64,000 nt of DNA. It comes from Desulfovermiculus halophilus DSM 18834. Its GTDB lineage: Bacteria; Desulfobacterota; Desulfovibrionia; Desulfovibrionales; Desulfothermaceae. The notes below the pieces were generated by a model. It was given only the letters and a program-made list of their open reading frames with translations. It had not been told where the DNA came from and ran no database searches. Positions 24,059 through 33,344 of this stretch are shown here, piece by piece (positions within the stretch are counted from its first letter, which is position 1; each line of letters starts with the position of its first letter). The stretch is from assembly GCF_000620765.1 (NCBI RefSeq), contig NZ_JIAK01000008.1, positions 96,001 through 160,000 on the forward strand. The letters run 5' to 3'. Both the position numbers and the translations under genes were made by a program.

Positions 24059-24825
24059 ACATCCTCCTTACGGCTTCCCCTGTTCCGAAAAACGGCGATA
24101 GCTGACAGGGCAGCTGCGAACCCAACTGCTTTCCACGGGATTTTGGACAGCGAGGCCCAGGTAAAGGACGGGTAGCTGGCCTTGACCACCTGGGTGTCAA
24201 AACCAAGCTCCTGAAACGGACGGTCGGATATATAGATCCAGGACGTGCCCCCCGCCTCGTTCAAGCCATAAATGTGATTGATGTATTTCCCCGGATGGTT
24301 GGCGATCCTGTTCTTGGCCTCCTGAACTACCTTTTCGTAGTCGTCGAAGTACATGACATTCATTGGGCAGGCCTTGATGCAGGCGGGCTCCATGCCTGCA
24401 TCCACCCGGTCTGCGCAGAAGTTGCATTTCTGGACCCAGGGATTGAGGGTGTCCCATTCGTATTTGGGGATGTGAAAGGGGCAGGCGATCATGCAGTAGC
24501 GGCATCCGATGCATTTCCATTGGTCATAGATCACCGGTCCCTCTTTCGTCTTCTGCAAAGCGCCTACCGGGCAGGCGGAAGCGCAGGCCGGCTCCTGGCA
24601 GTGCAGGCACTGGTTTTTGACAAAGCTCCAGGTCGGCTGGTTGTTTCGTTCGCCTTCCACGAACGAAATTCGGGTATAGGTGTCAGCGCTGAGCTGGTTG
24701 GGCATTGTATATGTCCCGTTCAGTCCTTCATAACCGGCTTCGTGATTATGCCAGGCCTTGCAGGCTATCTGGCACGAACGGCAGCCTATACACTTGGTGA
24801 TATCGACAAGAACGCCCTTCGCCAT
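24055..24825 (-). CDS. fdhB: Formate dehydrogenase iron-sulfur subunit (FdhB)
   Basis: A 256-residue protein with four cysteine clusters: [41 protein letters not shown] and CNFCADRVDAGMEPACIKACP, for four 4Fe-4S clusters. The FDH-beta signature ACKAWHNHEAGYEGLNGTYT is present. A C-terminal hydrophobic helix (IPWKAVGFAAALSAIAVF) may anchor it. It transfers electrons from FdhA to the NrfD subunit on the outer face of the inner membrane, exported with the Tat-targeted FdhA. It starts 15 nt after fdhA. Confidence 0.93.
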   Translation of the reverse strand: MAKGVLVDITKCIGCRSCQIACKAWHNHEAGYEGLNGTYTMPNQLSADTYTRISFVEGERNNQPTWSFVKNQCLHCQEPACASACPVGALQKTKEGPVIYDQWKCIGCRYCMIACPFHIPKYEWDTLNPWVQKCNFCADRVDAGMEPACIKACPMNVMYFDDYEKVVQEAKNRIANHPGKYINHIYGLNEAGGTSWIYISDRPFQELGFDTQVVKASYPSFTWASLSKIPWKAVGFAAALSAIAVFRNRGSRKEDV

Positions 24826-24840
24826 GGCGCATTCCTCCTG

Positions 24841-27800
24841 TTAGAGCTTCTGCAGGTTGACCATAAAGGCCTTGGTCTCGGGTATCAGGGTGTTCGGGCA
24901 TCCGGTGGAGGCTGTCAGGAGATTGGCGCTGTCCCCGGCTTTTCCGCCTTCCGGGTATTGCCAGCCGAAACACCACAATGTCCCAACCTGGTGCACCGTC
25001 TTGCCCATGATGGTGAAGGGCCGCAGTCTATTGGTGACTATGGCCACGCCCTTGACTCTTCCCCTGATGGATTGGATCTGGACCCAATCGCCATCGGATA
25101 TGCCCTTGATGGCTCCAAGCTCTTCGCTGATTTCCACGATCAGCTGGGGCATAAGCTCCAGAAGCCAGGGCGTGTGCCGGGTCATGACTCCGGACTGCCA
25201 GTGCTCTGTAACCCTGTAGGTGGAGCATATATATGGATATTGCGGGTCGTCCACGGCAAAGAGATCGAACTCCGTATTTTGCTGGGTGCTGGGAATGAAG
25301 AAAGAAGACAGGACAGGATTGATCCTGTGGCTGTTCTTGGGGATGGGGTTCGAGGTCAGCGGGCTTTCTATCGGCTCGTAGAATTCAGGGAACGGCCCGT
25401 CCGGACGGCCCGGCCCGAAAATGCTGGCCACACCGGCCGGCTTCATGATGAATGGCTTTTTGGAATTCGGATTCATGGATCCGTCCGGATTCTTCATCGG
25501 CGGCCAGCCCCCGTCCGGGACGTCTCCTTCCCAGTGGTCAGTATCCCATTGGATGACCGGCTGTTTGGGGTTCCAGGGACGGCCGTAGGCGTCCACCGAG
25601 GCCCGGTTGTACAGGATCCGCCTGTTGACCGGCCAGCACCAGGCCCACTCCGGATAAAGCCCCATCCCGGACGGATCTTCAAGCGAGCGCCGGGCCATCT
25701 TGTTTCCTTCTTCAGTGTACGAATTGCAGTACAGCCAGTTCCCGGAGGAAGTGGAGCCATCGTCCTGGAGAAAGGCGAAGCTGGGGACAAGGGTCCCTTT
25801 TTTGTACTGTTTGCCCTGGATCACTGTGTCCCGGAGAAAGTACCCGTTGATTTCCTTGGCCACTGCATGGGTGTCGATCTCTTTGATCTTGCCCCTTGCG
25901 TCCTTTTCCCCGTAGTCCCAGCTAAGATTGACTACCGGCTCGGGATTGGCGCCGCCTTCCTCTTCGTAGAGCCGCTTGACCCGGAAGTAGAGTTCGTTGA
26001 GGATCTCTCCGTCCGGCTTGCTCTGGCCCTGCGGCTCAATGGCCTTGTACCGCCACTGGGCCCAGCGGCCGGAGTTGGTTATGCTGCCTTCCTTTTCCAC
26101 AAAAGAGCAGCAGGGAAGAAAAAAGACCTCGGTCTGGATCTGTTCGGGATCCATGCCCGGGCCCCGCCAAAAGGAACCGGTTTCATTGTCGAAAAGATTG
26201 ACGTTTACCATCCAGTCCAGATTGGACAGGGCATTTCTGACCTTTGTGGAGTTGGCTCCGGAGCAGGCCGGATTCTGGCCCCAGGCAAAGAGACCCTGGA
26301 AGTTCCCTTTGTACATTTGGTCAAAGAGCATCAGCCAGGAGTAGTCCTTGTTGTCTTCTAGCTTGGGCAGCCAGTGATATCCGAACTCGTTGTCCGCAGT
26401 GGCCTTGTCCTTGTACATGGCCGTGAGCAGGCTGACCGAATATTTGGGGTAGTTGCCCCACCAGTTGGCGCTCAACGGTTCCTGCGTGGTCGGAGCGCTC
26501 TCGGTGTTGTATGTGTCCAGACTTTGCTGCGAGGCCTTGGGCGTTTTCAGGTAGCCGGGCAGGATGTGGTACAGGAGGCAGTGATCTGTTGAGCCCTGAA
26601 CATTGCTCTCTCCGCGCAGGGCGTTCACGCCGCCCCCGGCCAGGCCGATATTGCCCAGCAGGAGCTGAACGATGGCCATGGTTCGGATGTTCTGGGTTCC
26701 AACTGTATGCTGAGTCCAGCCCATGGCGTACATGATGGTGGCCACCTTGTCCGGCTTGCCGGTGGCTGCATAGGCGGAATAGATCTTTTTCAGCAGCTCC
26801 TGGGGAGTCCCTGTGATTTCGGAAACAGTCTTGAAATCATATCTGGAGTAGTGCCTTTTGAGCAGCTGGTAGACGCATCTGGGGTGGGTCATGGACATAT
26901 CCTTGCGGATTGTCCCGTCTGCGTCCGTGTCGAAGTTCCAAGTGCTTTGATCGTAGGACCTGCTCTTCGGGTCATAGCCGGAAAAGACCCCGTCCAAATC
27001 CTCCGGGAGCTGGAAATCGTGATTGAGGATAAAGGGGGCGTTGGTATACAGGCGGAGATACTCGGACTGGACCAGATCATTGTCCAGGATGTATTTGATC
27101 ATTCCACCCAGAAAGGCGATGTCCGATCCGGAACGCAGCGGGGCGTAGATGTCCGATTGCGAGGATGTCCTGGTATACCTGGGGTCCACGTGAATAAGGG
27201 TGGCCCCTTTTTCCCTGGCCTTGGAGATCCACTGGAAGGAAAGAGGGTGATTCTCCGCGGCATTGCTGCCCATGATCAAAATGACGTCGGAATGCTGGAG
27301 ATCGATCCAGTGATTGGTCATTGCCCCGCGGCCGAACGACTCTGCCAGAGCCGCTACTGTTGCCGAGTGTCAGATGCGGGCCTGGTGCTCGATATACACC
27401 AGGCCAAGAGAGCGAAGCCATTTCTGCATCAGGAAGCACTCTTCGTTATCCAGGGCCGCGCTGCCCACATGGGCTAACCCTTCGGTCCGGTTGACTGTCT
27501 GGCCCTTGGCGTCTGTCTGGACAAAGGTCTCATCCCGGGTTTGCTTGATCTTTTTGGCTACCGCGTCCAGTGCCCAATCCCATTCCACCTCCTTCCATTC
27601 CTTGGCCCCCGGGGCCCGGTACATGGGTTTTTGCACCCGGGTCTCATTGTCGATCAGCTGATACAGGGAGGCTCCCTTGGGGCAGCACTGCCCGCGGTTG
27701 ATGGGGTGCTCGGAGTCACCTTCAATGTGCACCAGCTCTCCGTCCCTGGTGTAGACCTTAAATCCGCATCCAACTGCGCAGTAGGGACAGATGGTGGTAG

Positions 27801-27930
27801 TGACCTGTGTCCCCTTGAGCTTGTTGTCCGGTACTTGGGCCTTCGTATCCTCCGCCGACAGGGCTGTGGCGCCTGTAGCCACTGCCGCGGTTCCGGATAT
27901 CTTGAAAAAATCACGTCTTGAAACACCCAT
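24841..27930 (-). CDS. fdhA: Formate dehydrogenase catalytic subunit, selenoprotein (Sec187)
   Basis: ATG 27930 (GGAGG upstream) starts a twin-arginine leader (VSRRDFFKISG) of about 32 residues. A 4Fe-4S motif ICPYCAVGCGF (residues 48-58) plus CCPKG follows. An in-frame TGA at 27370-27372 (codon 187) lies in EHQARI-Sec-HSATVAAL, exactly the Mo-ligand position of FdnG (NQARV-Sec-HGPT); the frame then continues with MTNHWIDLQHSDVILIMGSN to 24841. Total 1029 residues, close to FdnG. It oxidises formate to CO2 in the periplasm with Mo or W bisPGD. Gene callers would split it into two ORFs. Confidence 0.95.
27338..27352 (-). promoter_or_regulatory. SECIS-like hairpin of fdhA
   Basis: GGCUCU-GGC-AGAGUC on the minus strand: six pairs (one G-U) with a GGC loop beginning at nucleotide 24 after the UGA. 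The loop is GGC rather than the more usual GGU. Confidence 0.55.
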
Positions 27931-28333
27931 GCCAAGACCTCCGGTTTGAGTTATGGAAAAAGCATAAATCGAAAGCATTCCATCCTGTGATTGTATCCAG
28001 GCCGAAGGACCTGGTGCAGGCCTGAATAAAGGCTTTCGTGCAGATATCGGTGGAATGCTGCGCAGCATGCTTGGTGTACAAGCTGGCTTTTGAATCCAGC
28101 GCTGCGAAGTATGAAATTGCAAACGGCATCTTTATTACAGAATTCTGTGTAAAATGAGACTCAATACAGACCTCATGCCTCCATCACAAAAATCATACCG
28201 CAAGAGTGAAGGAAATTACATGAAATAGTTTCAAGGCTACAAACATGAATCGATAAAGTCAATTATGTCAAAAAAGATATATGGGGAATGGCCGGAACAG
28301 GGTTCGGCTGGGGCGGGAATCGATCAGAGAGGC
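27931..28333. other. Intergenic region upstream of fdhA
   Basis: About 400 bp between the ClC gene end and the fdhA start, both minus strand. The part at 28140-28290 is AT-rich and is a likely place for the fdh promoter. An open frame continues upstream of the fdhA start to 28122 but has no domain. No operator motif is recognised. Confidence 0.4.
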
Positions 28334-30130
28334 TTACTGCCGGCAGCTACTGCCGGATTGCCCCTCCCTGGGGGATCTGACTGAAAGGACCCGGTCTTTG
28401 AGCACTTTCTGATCGTAGGCCTTGAGCAGGTCGTCTTTGGTCAAAATGCCCACAACATGGTTTTCGCTGTCCACTACCGGAAACATGGAAAAGGGGTGGG
28501 CTTCAAAGAGGTGCATGGCCTTTTCCATGTCGTCCTGGCTGGTGATGGTCGTTACCTGCGAGCTCATCAGGTCAGCGGCTATCAGGCTCTCCTTTAAGTC
28601 ATCGAAATAGAGCAGGGCCTCCCGCACATCCCGGAGCGACAGCACGCCCGCAAGCCGGTGTTCGTCGTCTTCGACCACAAAATGGGGGTAGGGCGAGGTG
28701 GACATCTCGGCAACGATATCTTCAAGACAGGTTTTCAGGGTCAGCTTGGGCACGGTATGGCGCATGAAGTCCCTGACGCACAAATCACGCAGGATGCTCA
28801 CGTCGTGGCCCCGGACGATGTTGATGCCCCGGCGCAGGAGCTTCATTTCGTAGGCCGATACCCCGAACAGGAGGCGGACGACCAGGGTGGCGCTGATGCA
28901 GGAGACCATGAGGGGCAGGATGATCTGGGGGTGCAGGGTCAGCTCGAAGATGGTCACGATGGCGGTAATCGGGGCCAAAGTGGTACCGGAGACCACGGCC
29001 CCCATTCCGGCCAGGGCGAAAAAGGCCGGGTGAACCTGTAAACCGGGCCAGAGCATGGACAGGGCATAGCCGAGCCCTGTGCCCAAAGTTGCTCCCAGAT
29101 ACAGGGAAGGGGCAAAGATGCCCCCGCTCATGCCGGAGCCGATGCAGATGGCGGTGGCCACCAGCTTGGCTCCGAGCAGGATGAGGCCCAGCTGCAGGGG
29201 CAGGGTGTCGGACAGGGCCGCGTTGACGGTATCATAGCCGACGCCCATGACCTGGGGCAGGTAGAGGGCCAAAAGCCCTAAAAGGAGGCCTCCCAGGGCG
29301 GGTGTCAGCCACCGGGGTACGGGCAGGCGGGTGAACAGATTTTCCGAGGCGTATATGGCCCGGACAAAAATGATTGAGATAAGGCCGGCCAAAAGACCCA
29401 GGAGGAGGTAGCCGAAAATTTGCAAATAGGTATCCATTTTGAAATCAATGATTTCAAAGGCCGGAAAGTCGCCCCAGAAAAGCCTGGAAAAGACGGATCC
29501 GGTGATGGAGGCGATGACGATGTGGCTGATATAGGCCACCTCGATGTTCATCAGGATGATTTCCATGGCAAAGACTGCGCCGGTGATCGGCGCGTTGAAG
29601 GTGGCCGATATGCCTGCAGCCGCCCCGCAGGCCAGGCACAGCCTGCGCAGTTCAGGAGAGAGGTCGAAGAGCTGGGCCACAGAGGAGCCCACGGAGGAGC
29701 CGATCTGGACGATGGGACCTTCCCGGCCCACAGAGGCCCCGCAGGCCAGAAGCAGGCTGGTGATCAGGCCTTTGAGGAAGGTTACCCGGTGGCGAATGGT
29801 ACTCTGGCGGGTGGTTACCGAGAGTATGACCTCCGGAACCCCGGGTCCGCGGGCTTCGGGAACGAAAAAGGTTATGACCGGGCCCGCAACCAGACCTCCC
29901 AGAGCGGGGATGAGCAGGATCTGCCACCAGGGGGCCGCCCGCACCTGATCCACAAAGCCCATGCCGTCCGGCCAGAAGGCGAACTGCATGAGCTCGATCA
30001 GGCTTCGAAAGATCAAGGCCCCTACAGCCGCCAGGAATCCGATGCCGACGGCGAAGAACAATAAGGACAGGTCGTGCCGCGGAAATTCCGGGTGAACTGG
30101 GCGGAAAAGGGATTTTATGGCATCATGCAT
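28334..30130 (-). CDS. ClC-family chloride channel/antiporter with C-terminal CBS pair
   Basis: A 598-residue protein. The ClC selectivity motifs are visible: GASVGREGPIVQIG (GREGP), GSGMSGGIFAPSLYLGA (GxFxP) and an earlier GPGVPEV in place of the usual GSGIP. About the first 440 residues hold the 16-18 helices; the last 150 form a CBS pair (MSTSPYPHFVVEDDEHRLAGVLSLRDVREAL and VTTITSQDDMEKAMHLFEAHPFSMFPVV) that may bind adenosine nucleotides and regulate gating. It is a single gene with a long spacer before fdhA and a MITE immediately upstream of its start. Confidence 0.93.
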   Translation of the reverse strand: MHDAIKSLFRPVHPEFPRHDLSLLFFAVGIGFLAAVGALIFRSLIELMQFAFWPDGMGFVDQVRAAPWWQILLIPALGGLVAGPVITFFVPEARGPGVPEVILSVTTRQSTIRHRVTFLKGLITSLLLACGASVGREGPIVQIGSSVGSSVAQLFDLSPELRRLCLACGAAAGISATFNAPITGAVFAMEIILMNIEVAYISHIVIASITGSVFSRLFWGDFPAFEIIDFKMDTYLQIFGYLLLGLLAGLISIIFVRAIYASENLFTRLPVPRWLTPALGGLLLGLLALYLPQVMGVGYDTVNAALSDTLPLQLGLILLGAKLVATAICIGSGMSGGIFAPSLYLGATLGTGLGYALSMLWPGLQVHPAFFALAGMGAVVSGTTLAPITAIVTIFELTLHPQIILPLMVSCISATLVVRLLFGVSAYEMKLLRRGINIVRGHDVSILRDLCVRDFMRHTVPKLTLKTCLEDIVAEMSTSPYPHFVVEDDEHRLAGVLSLRDVREALLYFDDLKESLIAADLMSSQVTTITSQDDMEKAMHLFEAHPFSMFPVVDSENHVVGILTKDDLLKAYDQKVLKDRVLSVRSPREGQSGSSCRQ

Positions 30131-30172
30131 AAATGGGCACTAGGGCCTGTCCTGAGTCTTCAAAGGAACCAT

Positions 30173-30445
30173 GGCTCTTCGAGGTAGCCTGTGGATTTTT
30201 GGAGTTTGCCATCTCTTCTGTGAGCCCACTTTCGGCCCGGTATTTTCTAAGCCCCGCCAAAGGGGGATCCCTGCCCCCTCCCGGCTACTCACGTTCAGGT
30301 CACTGCTTTCTGTGTGACGAAAGCTCATCATACACGTGAGTGCCGGGTGGCGGGACCAAGAAAATGTGCGGGCCTGCCGCTCACGGCACACAGAAGAGAC
30401 GGCAAACTCTTATGTAGGCAACTTCACTTTCTGTGTCGAAGAGCC
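30173..30445 (-). mobile_element. MITE copy B (273 bp)
   Basis: GGCTCTTCGAGGTAGCC...GTGTCGAAGAGCC, the same orientation and near-identical interior to copy A. Flanking 8-mers GGAACCAT (30165-30172) and GGAACTAT (30446-30453) match at 7 of 8 positions. It lies 43 bp upstream of the ClC start, so it may affect that promoter. Confidence 0.88.
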
Positions 30446-30540
30446 GGAACTATGTATGTGTTCAGGGGGCTGAACGATTACGGAACTATATGAGAGGGCT
30501 TGAGATGTGTTTTGTCATTCTAAACGAATCTTGGAGTGAA

Positions 30541-30585
30541 CAAACTCTCTTCTGTATGGAATTCCACTGCCTGTGTCGAAGAGCC
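30541..30585 (-). mobile_element. MITE left-end remnant
   Basis: CAAACTC...GGAATTCCACTGCCTGTGTCGAAGAGCC matches about 45 bp of one MITE end in reverse orientation, with several changes. No partner end is found nearby apart from copy B 95 bp away. Confidence 0.65.
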
Positions 30586-30614
30586 TTGTTTTTTGACCTA
30601 GCACCGAGGGTCTC

Positions 30615-31373
30615 TCACCTGTCAGGGCCAAGTTCTGCATGCACCTTGCGGCTGAACTTTTGAATCATCCGGGTCCCGGCCCCGTTGCGCACCGCCTGCA
30701 GCACCTTGTCCTGATCCACTGGGACGGTGCCCGCGAGTAAGTCCACCGGCAGGTGGGCAAAGGCGTTTGAGGCCATGGGGGTGCTGGGGCCGAGCATGAC
30801 CGTGCGCACCGCATTTGGAGCCCGGTCCAGAATCTCTTCTGTACTTTGGTTCAAGATGGAGGTGGAGGTCAGAAAAAGCACCTCTGCCCAACTGCCCAGC
30901 TTGGCGTAGAACTCCTGAGGGTTGCCGATATTCTTATTGTAATCGATGACTTCCAAGACTGCGCCCCGGTCTTCAAAGGCCTTCATCATTGGTCCGAAGT
31001 AGCCGACCATGGCTACCCGGCTTCCCGGGCCGACACCTAACAGATCAAAGAGCTGTCCATTATCTGTATCCTCAGGCAGCTCCAGGGCCTGGGCATGGTT
31101 GAGGGCATTGATCAGAGCCAGCCCCATGCTGCGTTTTAACGGATGCGGATCGAGAATGGTCTGCAGCAGCTCATCTGCCGGACGGCCTTCATAGCGCATG
31201 CCGTCCAATGCCTGGCAGCACATCTTGCCGTTGTCCAGCCAGGTGAAGGCCACCCCCATTCCCCCGTCCGAAGTTGTGACACAGGTATAGGAAAGGCCCA
31301 GATTGAGGATCTCCACATTCACCTGTGCCGCTTTGTCCTGAAAGAGACCATAGAGTCTGTGGTTGAGTTCCAT
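30615..31373 (-). CDS. DUF364/DUF4213-type protein
   Basis: A 252-residue protein of the DUF364 (with N-terminal DUF4213) family, whose members are often encoded near metal or cofactor metabolism genes and have a Rossmann-like C-terminal half. Visible landmarks are an N-terminal LGLSYTCVTTSDGGMGVAFT, then GVGPGSRVAMVGYFGPMMKAF and FLTSTSILNQSTEEIL, and finally TVMLGPSTPMASNAFAHLPVDLLAGTVPVD. The family has been proposed to handle heavy metals or chelates; no activity is proven. It is monocistronic and divergent from the catalase gene. Confidence 0.8.
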   Translation of the reverse strand: MELNHRLYGLFQDKAAQVNVEILNLGLSYTCVTTSDGGMGVAFTWLDNGKMCCQALDGMRYEGRPADELLQTILDPHPLKRSMGLALINALNHAQALELPEDTDNGQLFDLLGVGPGSRVAMVGYFGPMMKAFEDRGAVLEVIDYNKNIGNPQEFYAKLGSWAEVLFLTSTSILNQSTEEILDRAPNAVRTVMLGPSTPMASNAFAHLPVDLLAGTVPVDQDKVLQAVRNGAGTRMIQKFSRKVHAELGPDR

Positions 31374-31452
31374 GACCGAAGTCCTTGTGTCGAAAAGCCG
31401 TATTTTGCTGTGCCCAGCCCGAACTACTGATCAGCATTGGTACCGAAAATGG

Positions 31453-31478
31453 CGGCAAAGGGCAACAGCCCTTTGCCG
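31453..31478. repeat. Hairpin between DUF364 and katA
   Basis: CGGCAAAGGGC / GCCCTTTGCCG, a perfect 11-bp stem with a 4-nt loop at 31453-31478, in the divergent spacer 150 bp upstream of katA. It could be an attenuator or terminator in the katA leader. Confidence 0.5.
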
Positions 31479-31629
31479 GATTTGGCTTGACGGAGGAAAA
31501 GGTGACTGATAATTGTTTGCAAGAATAAGCAGCATACAAGGAGAGAGCCTCTGCAGCGTGGGGCAAAAAGAATGCTGCCCATACCCAAGAGTTGGAGAAC
31601 CTGAATCCCCGAAGTAAGGAGGCACGAAC

Positions 31630-33084
31630 ATGGCAGGTGAAAAAAATAAACCGACCACCAATGATGCCGGGATCCCGGTATCCAGCGACGAGCATTCATT
31701 GACCGTCGGACCGGACGGTCCGATCCTGCTCCAGGATCACTATCTGATGGAGCAGATGGCCAACTTCAACCGGGAAATGATACCGGACCGGCAGCCCCAT
31801 GCCAAGGGCTCCGGAGCCTTCGGCCATTTTGAGGTCACCCAGGATGTCAGCGCCTACACCAAGGCCTCCCTGTTCCAGCCCGGGGCCAAGACCGATGTGC
31901 TGGCCCGGTTCTCCACAGTGGCCGGAGAGGCCGGCAGCCCGGATACCTGGCGGGATGTGCGCGGCTTCGCCCTCAAGTTCTACACCAACGAGGGCAACTA
32001 CGACATGGTCGGGAACAACACCCCGGTGTTCTTTGTCCGGGATCCCATGAAGTTCCAGCACTTCATCCACTCCCAGAAGCGGCGGGCGGACACCGGCCTT
32101 CGCTGCAACGACATGCAGTGGGACTTCTGGACCCTGTCCCCGGAGACCGCGCATCAGGTGACCATTCTGATGAGTGACCGGGGGGTGCCCAAGACCTACC
32201 GGAACATGAACGGCTACACCAGCCATACCTACATGTGGGTCAACGCCAAGGGCGAGAAGTTCTGGGTCAAGTATCACTTCAAAACCGATCAGGGCATCGA
32301 CTTCTTCACCGATGAAGAAGCCGATCGGATGGCCGGAGAGGATCCGGATTACCACCGCAGGGATCTCTCGGAGGCCATTAAGCGGGGCGACTACCCCAGC
32401 TGGACCCTCAAGGTCCAGATCATGCCCTTTGAGGATGCCAAGAACTACCGGTTCAATCCCTTTGACCTGACCAAGGTTTGGCCCCACACCGACTATCCGC
32501 CAATTGAAGTCGGCCGGCTGACCCTGACCCAAAACCCGACGGACTTTCACGCCCAGATCGAACAGGCGGCCTTTGAGCCCAACAGCTTCCCCCCGGGAAT
32601 CGGGCCGAGTCCGGACAAGATGCTCCTGGCCCGCTTGATGTCTTATGCCGATGCCCACCGGGCCCGCCTGGGGGTCAACTATAAGCAGATTCCGGTTAAC
32701 CGACCGAAAGTCCCGGTCAACAGCTACAGCAAGGGCGGCAGGATGCGCATAGATAATGTTACCGATCCTGTGTACGCTCCCAACTCCAAGGGTGGTCCCA
32801 AGGCAGATCCTGAACGCTATCCCGAGCAGGCTGTCTGGTCTGCCGATGGAGAGTTCGTTCGGGCTGCCTACACCCTGCATAAAGAAGACGACGACTTCGG
32901 TCAGCCCGGTACCCTGGTCCGGGAGGTCATGGATGATGCCCAGCGCGAACGGCTGGTGACCAATGTGGTCAACCATCTCAAGAAGGGCGTCACCGAGCCG
33001 GTCCTCCAGCGGGCCTTTGAGTACTGGAAAAACATCGACAAAGATGTCGGGGAGCGGATCGAAAAAGGAGTCAAGGGCAGCTGA
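31630..33084 (+). CDS. katA: Monofunctional heme catalase
   Basis: A 484-residue small-subunit (clade 3-like) catalase. The catalytic His57 lies in [13 protein letters not shown], an Asn in the [12 protein letters not shown] segment, and the proximal heme-ligand Tyr339 is in [14 protein letters not shown]. It decomposes H2O2 in the cytoplasm. ATG 31630 follows AAGGAGGCACGAAC. Catalase is useful to sulfate reducers exposed to oxygen, and Tpx and bacterioferritin genes occur elsewhere in the window. A terminator follows. Confidence 0.97.
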   Translation: MAGEKNKPTTNDAGIPVSSDEHSLTVGPDGPILLQDHYLMEQMANFNREMIPDRQPHAKGSGAFGHFEVTQDVSAYTKASLFQPGAKTDVLARFSTVAGEAGSPDTWRDVRGFALKFYTNEGNYDMVGNNTPVFFVRDPMKFQHFIHSQKRRADTGLRCNDMQWDFWTLSPETAHQVTILMSDRGVPKTYRNMNGYTSHTYMWVNAKGEKFWVKYHFKTDQGIDFFTDEEADRMAGEDPDYHRRDLSEAIKRGDYPSWTLKVQIMPFEDAKNYRFNPFDLTKVWPHTDYPPIEVGRLTLTQNPTDFHAQIEQAAFEPNSFPPGIGPSPDKMLLARLMSYADAHRARLGVNYKQIPVNRPKVPVNSYSKGGRMRIDNVTDPVYAPNSKGGPKADPERYPEQAVWSADGEFVRAAYTLHKEDDDFGQPGTLVREVMDDAQRERLVTNVVNHLKKGVTEPVLQRAFEYWKNIDKDVGERIEKGVKGS

Positions 33085-33161
33085 TCAAGCCCCGACAATC
33101 CCTTATTGCTGAGACAAAACAGGACGCTTGGTGAGTGTCAATTTGTCCTTGAGGCGATATG

Positions 33162-33195
33162 AAAAGCCCTCTCGGAATCTTCCGGGAGGGCTTTT
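33162..33195 (+). terminator. Intrinsic terminator after katA
   Basis: AAAAGCCCTCTCGGA (33162-33176) pairs with TCCGGGAGGGCTTTT (33181-33195), 15 bp with one wobble and a T4 end, about 80 nt after the stop. Confidence 0.75.
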
Positions 33196-33344
33196 CTGCT
33201 TGGCGTATGAGCTGAAAATCACAACCGAACAATGACTTGTATATTGCCATCCCCCAGGGAAGATCCTACATTGGGACTTGGTGGAGCCAAGGTGGCAACG
33301 ACCGGACTGAAAGGCTTTTCCCCCAACAAAGGACACGACTGCAC

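Noticed and set aside
24274..26361. 695-codon plus-strand open frame
   Set aside because: It lies entirely opposite fdhA/fdhB, which have unmistakable protein families; the antisense frame has no domain.
31696..32976. 426-codon minus-strand frame
   Set aside because: Antisense of the catalase gene; composition shadow of GC-rich codons.
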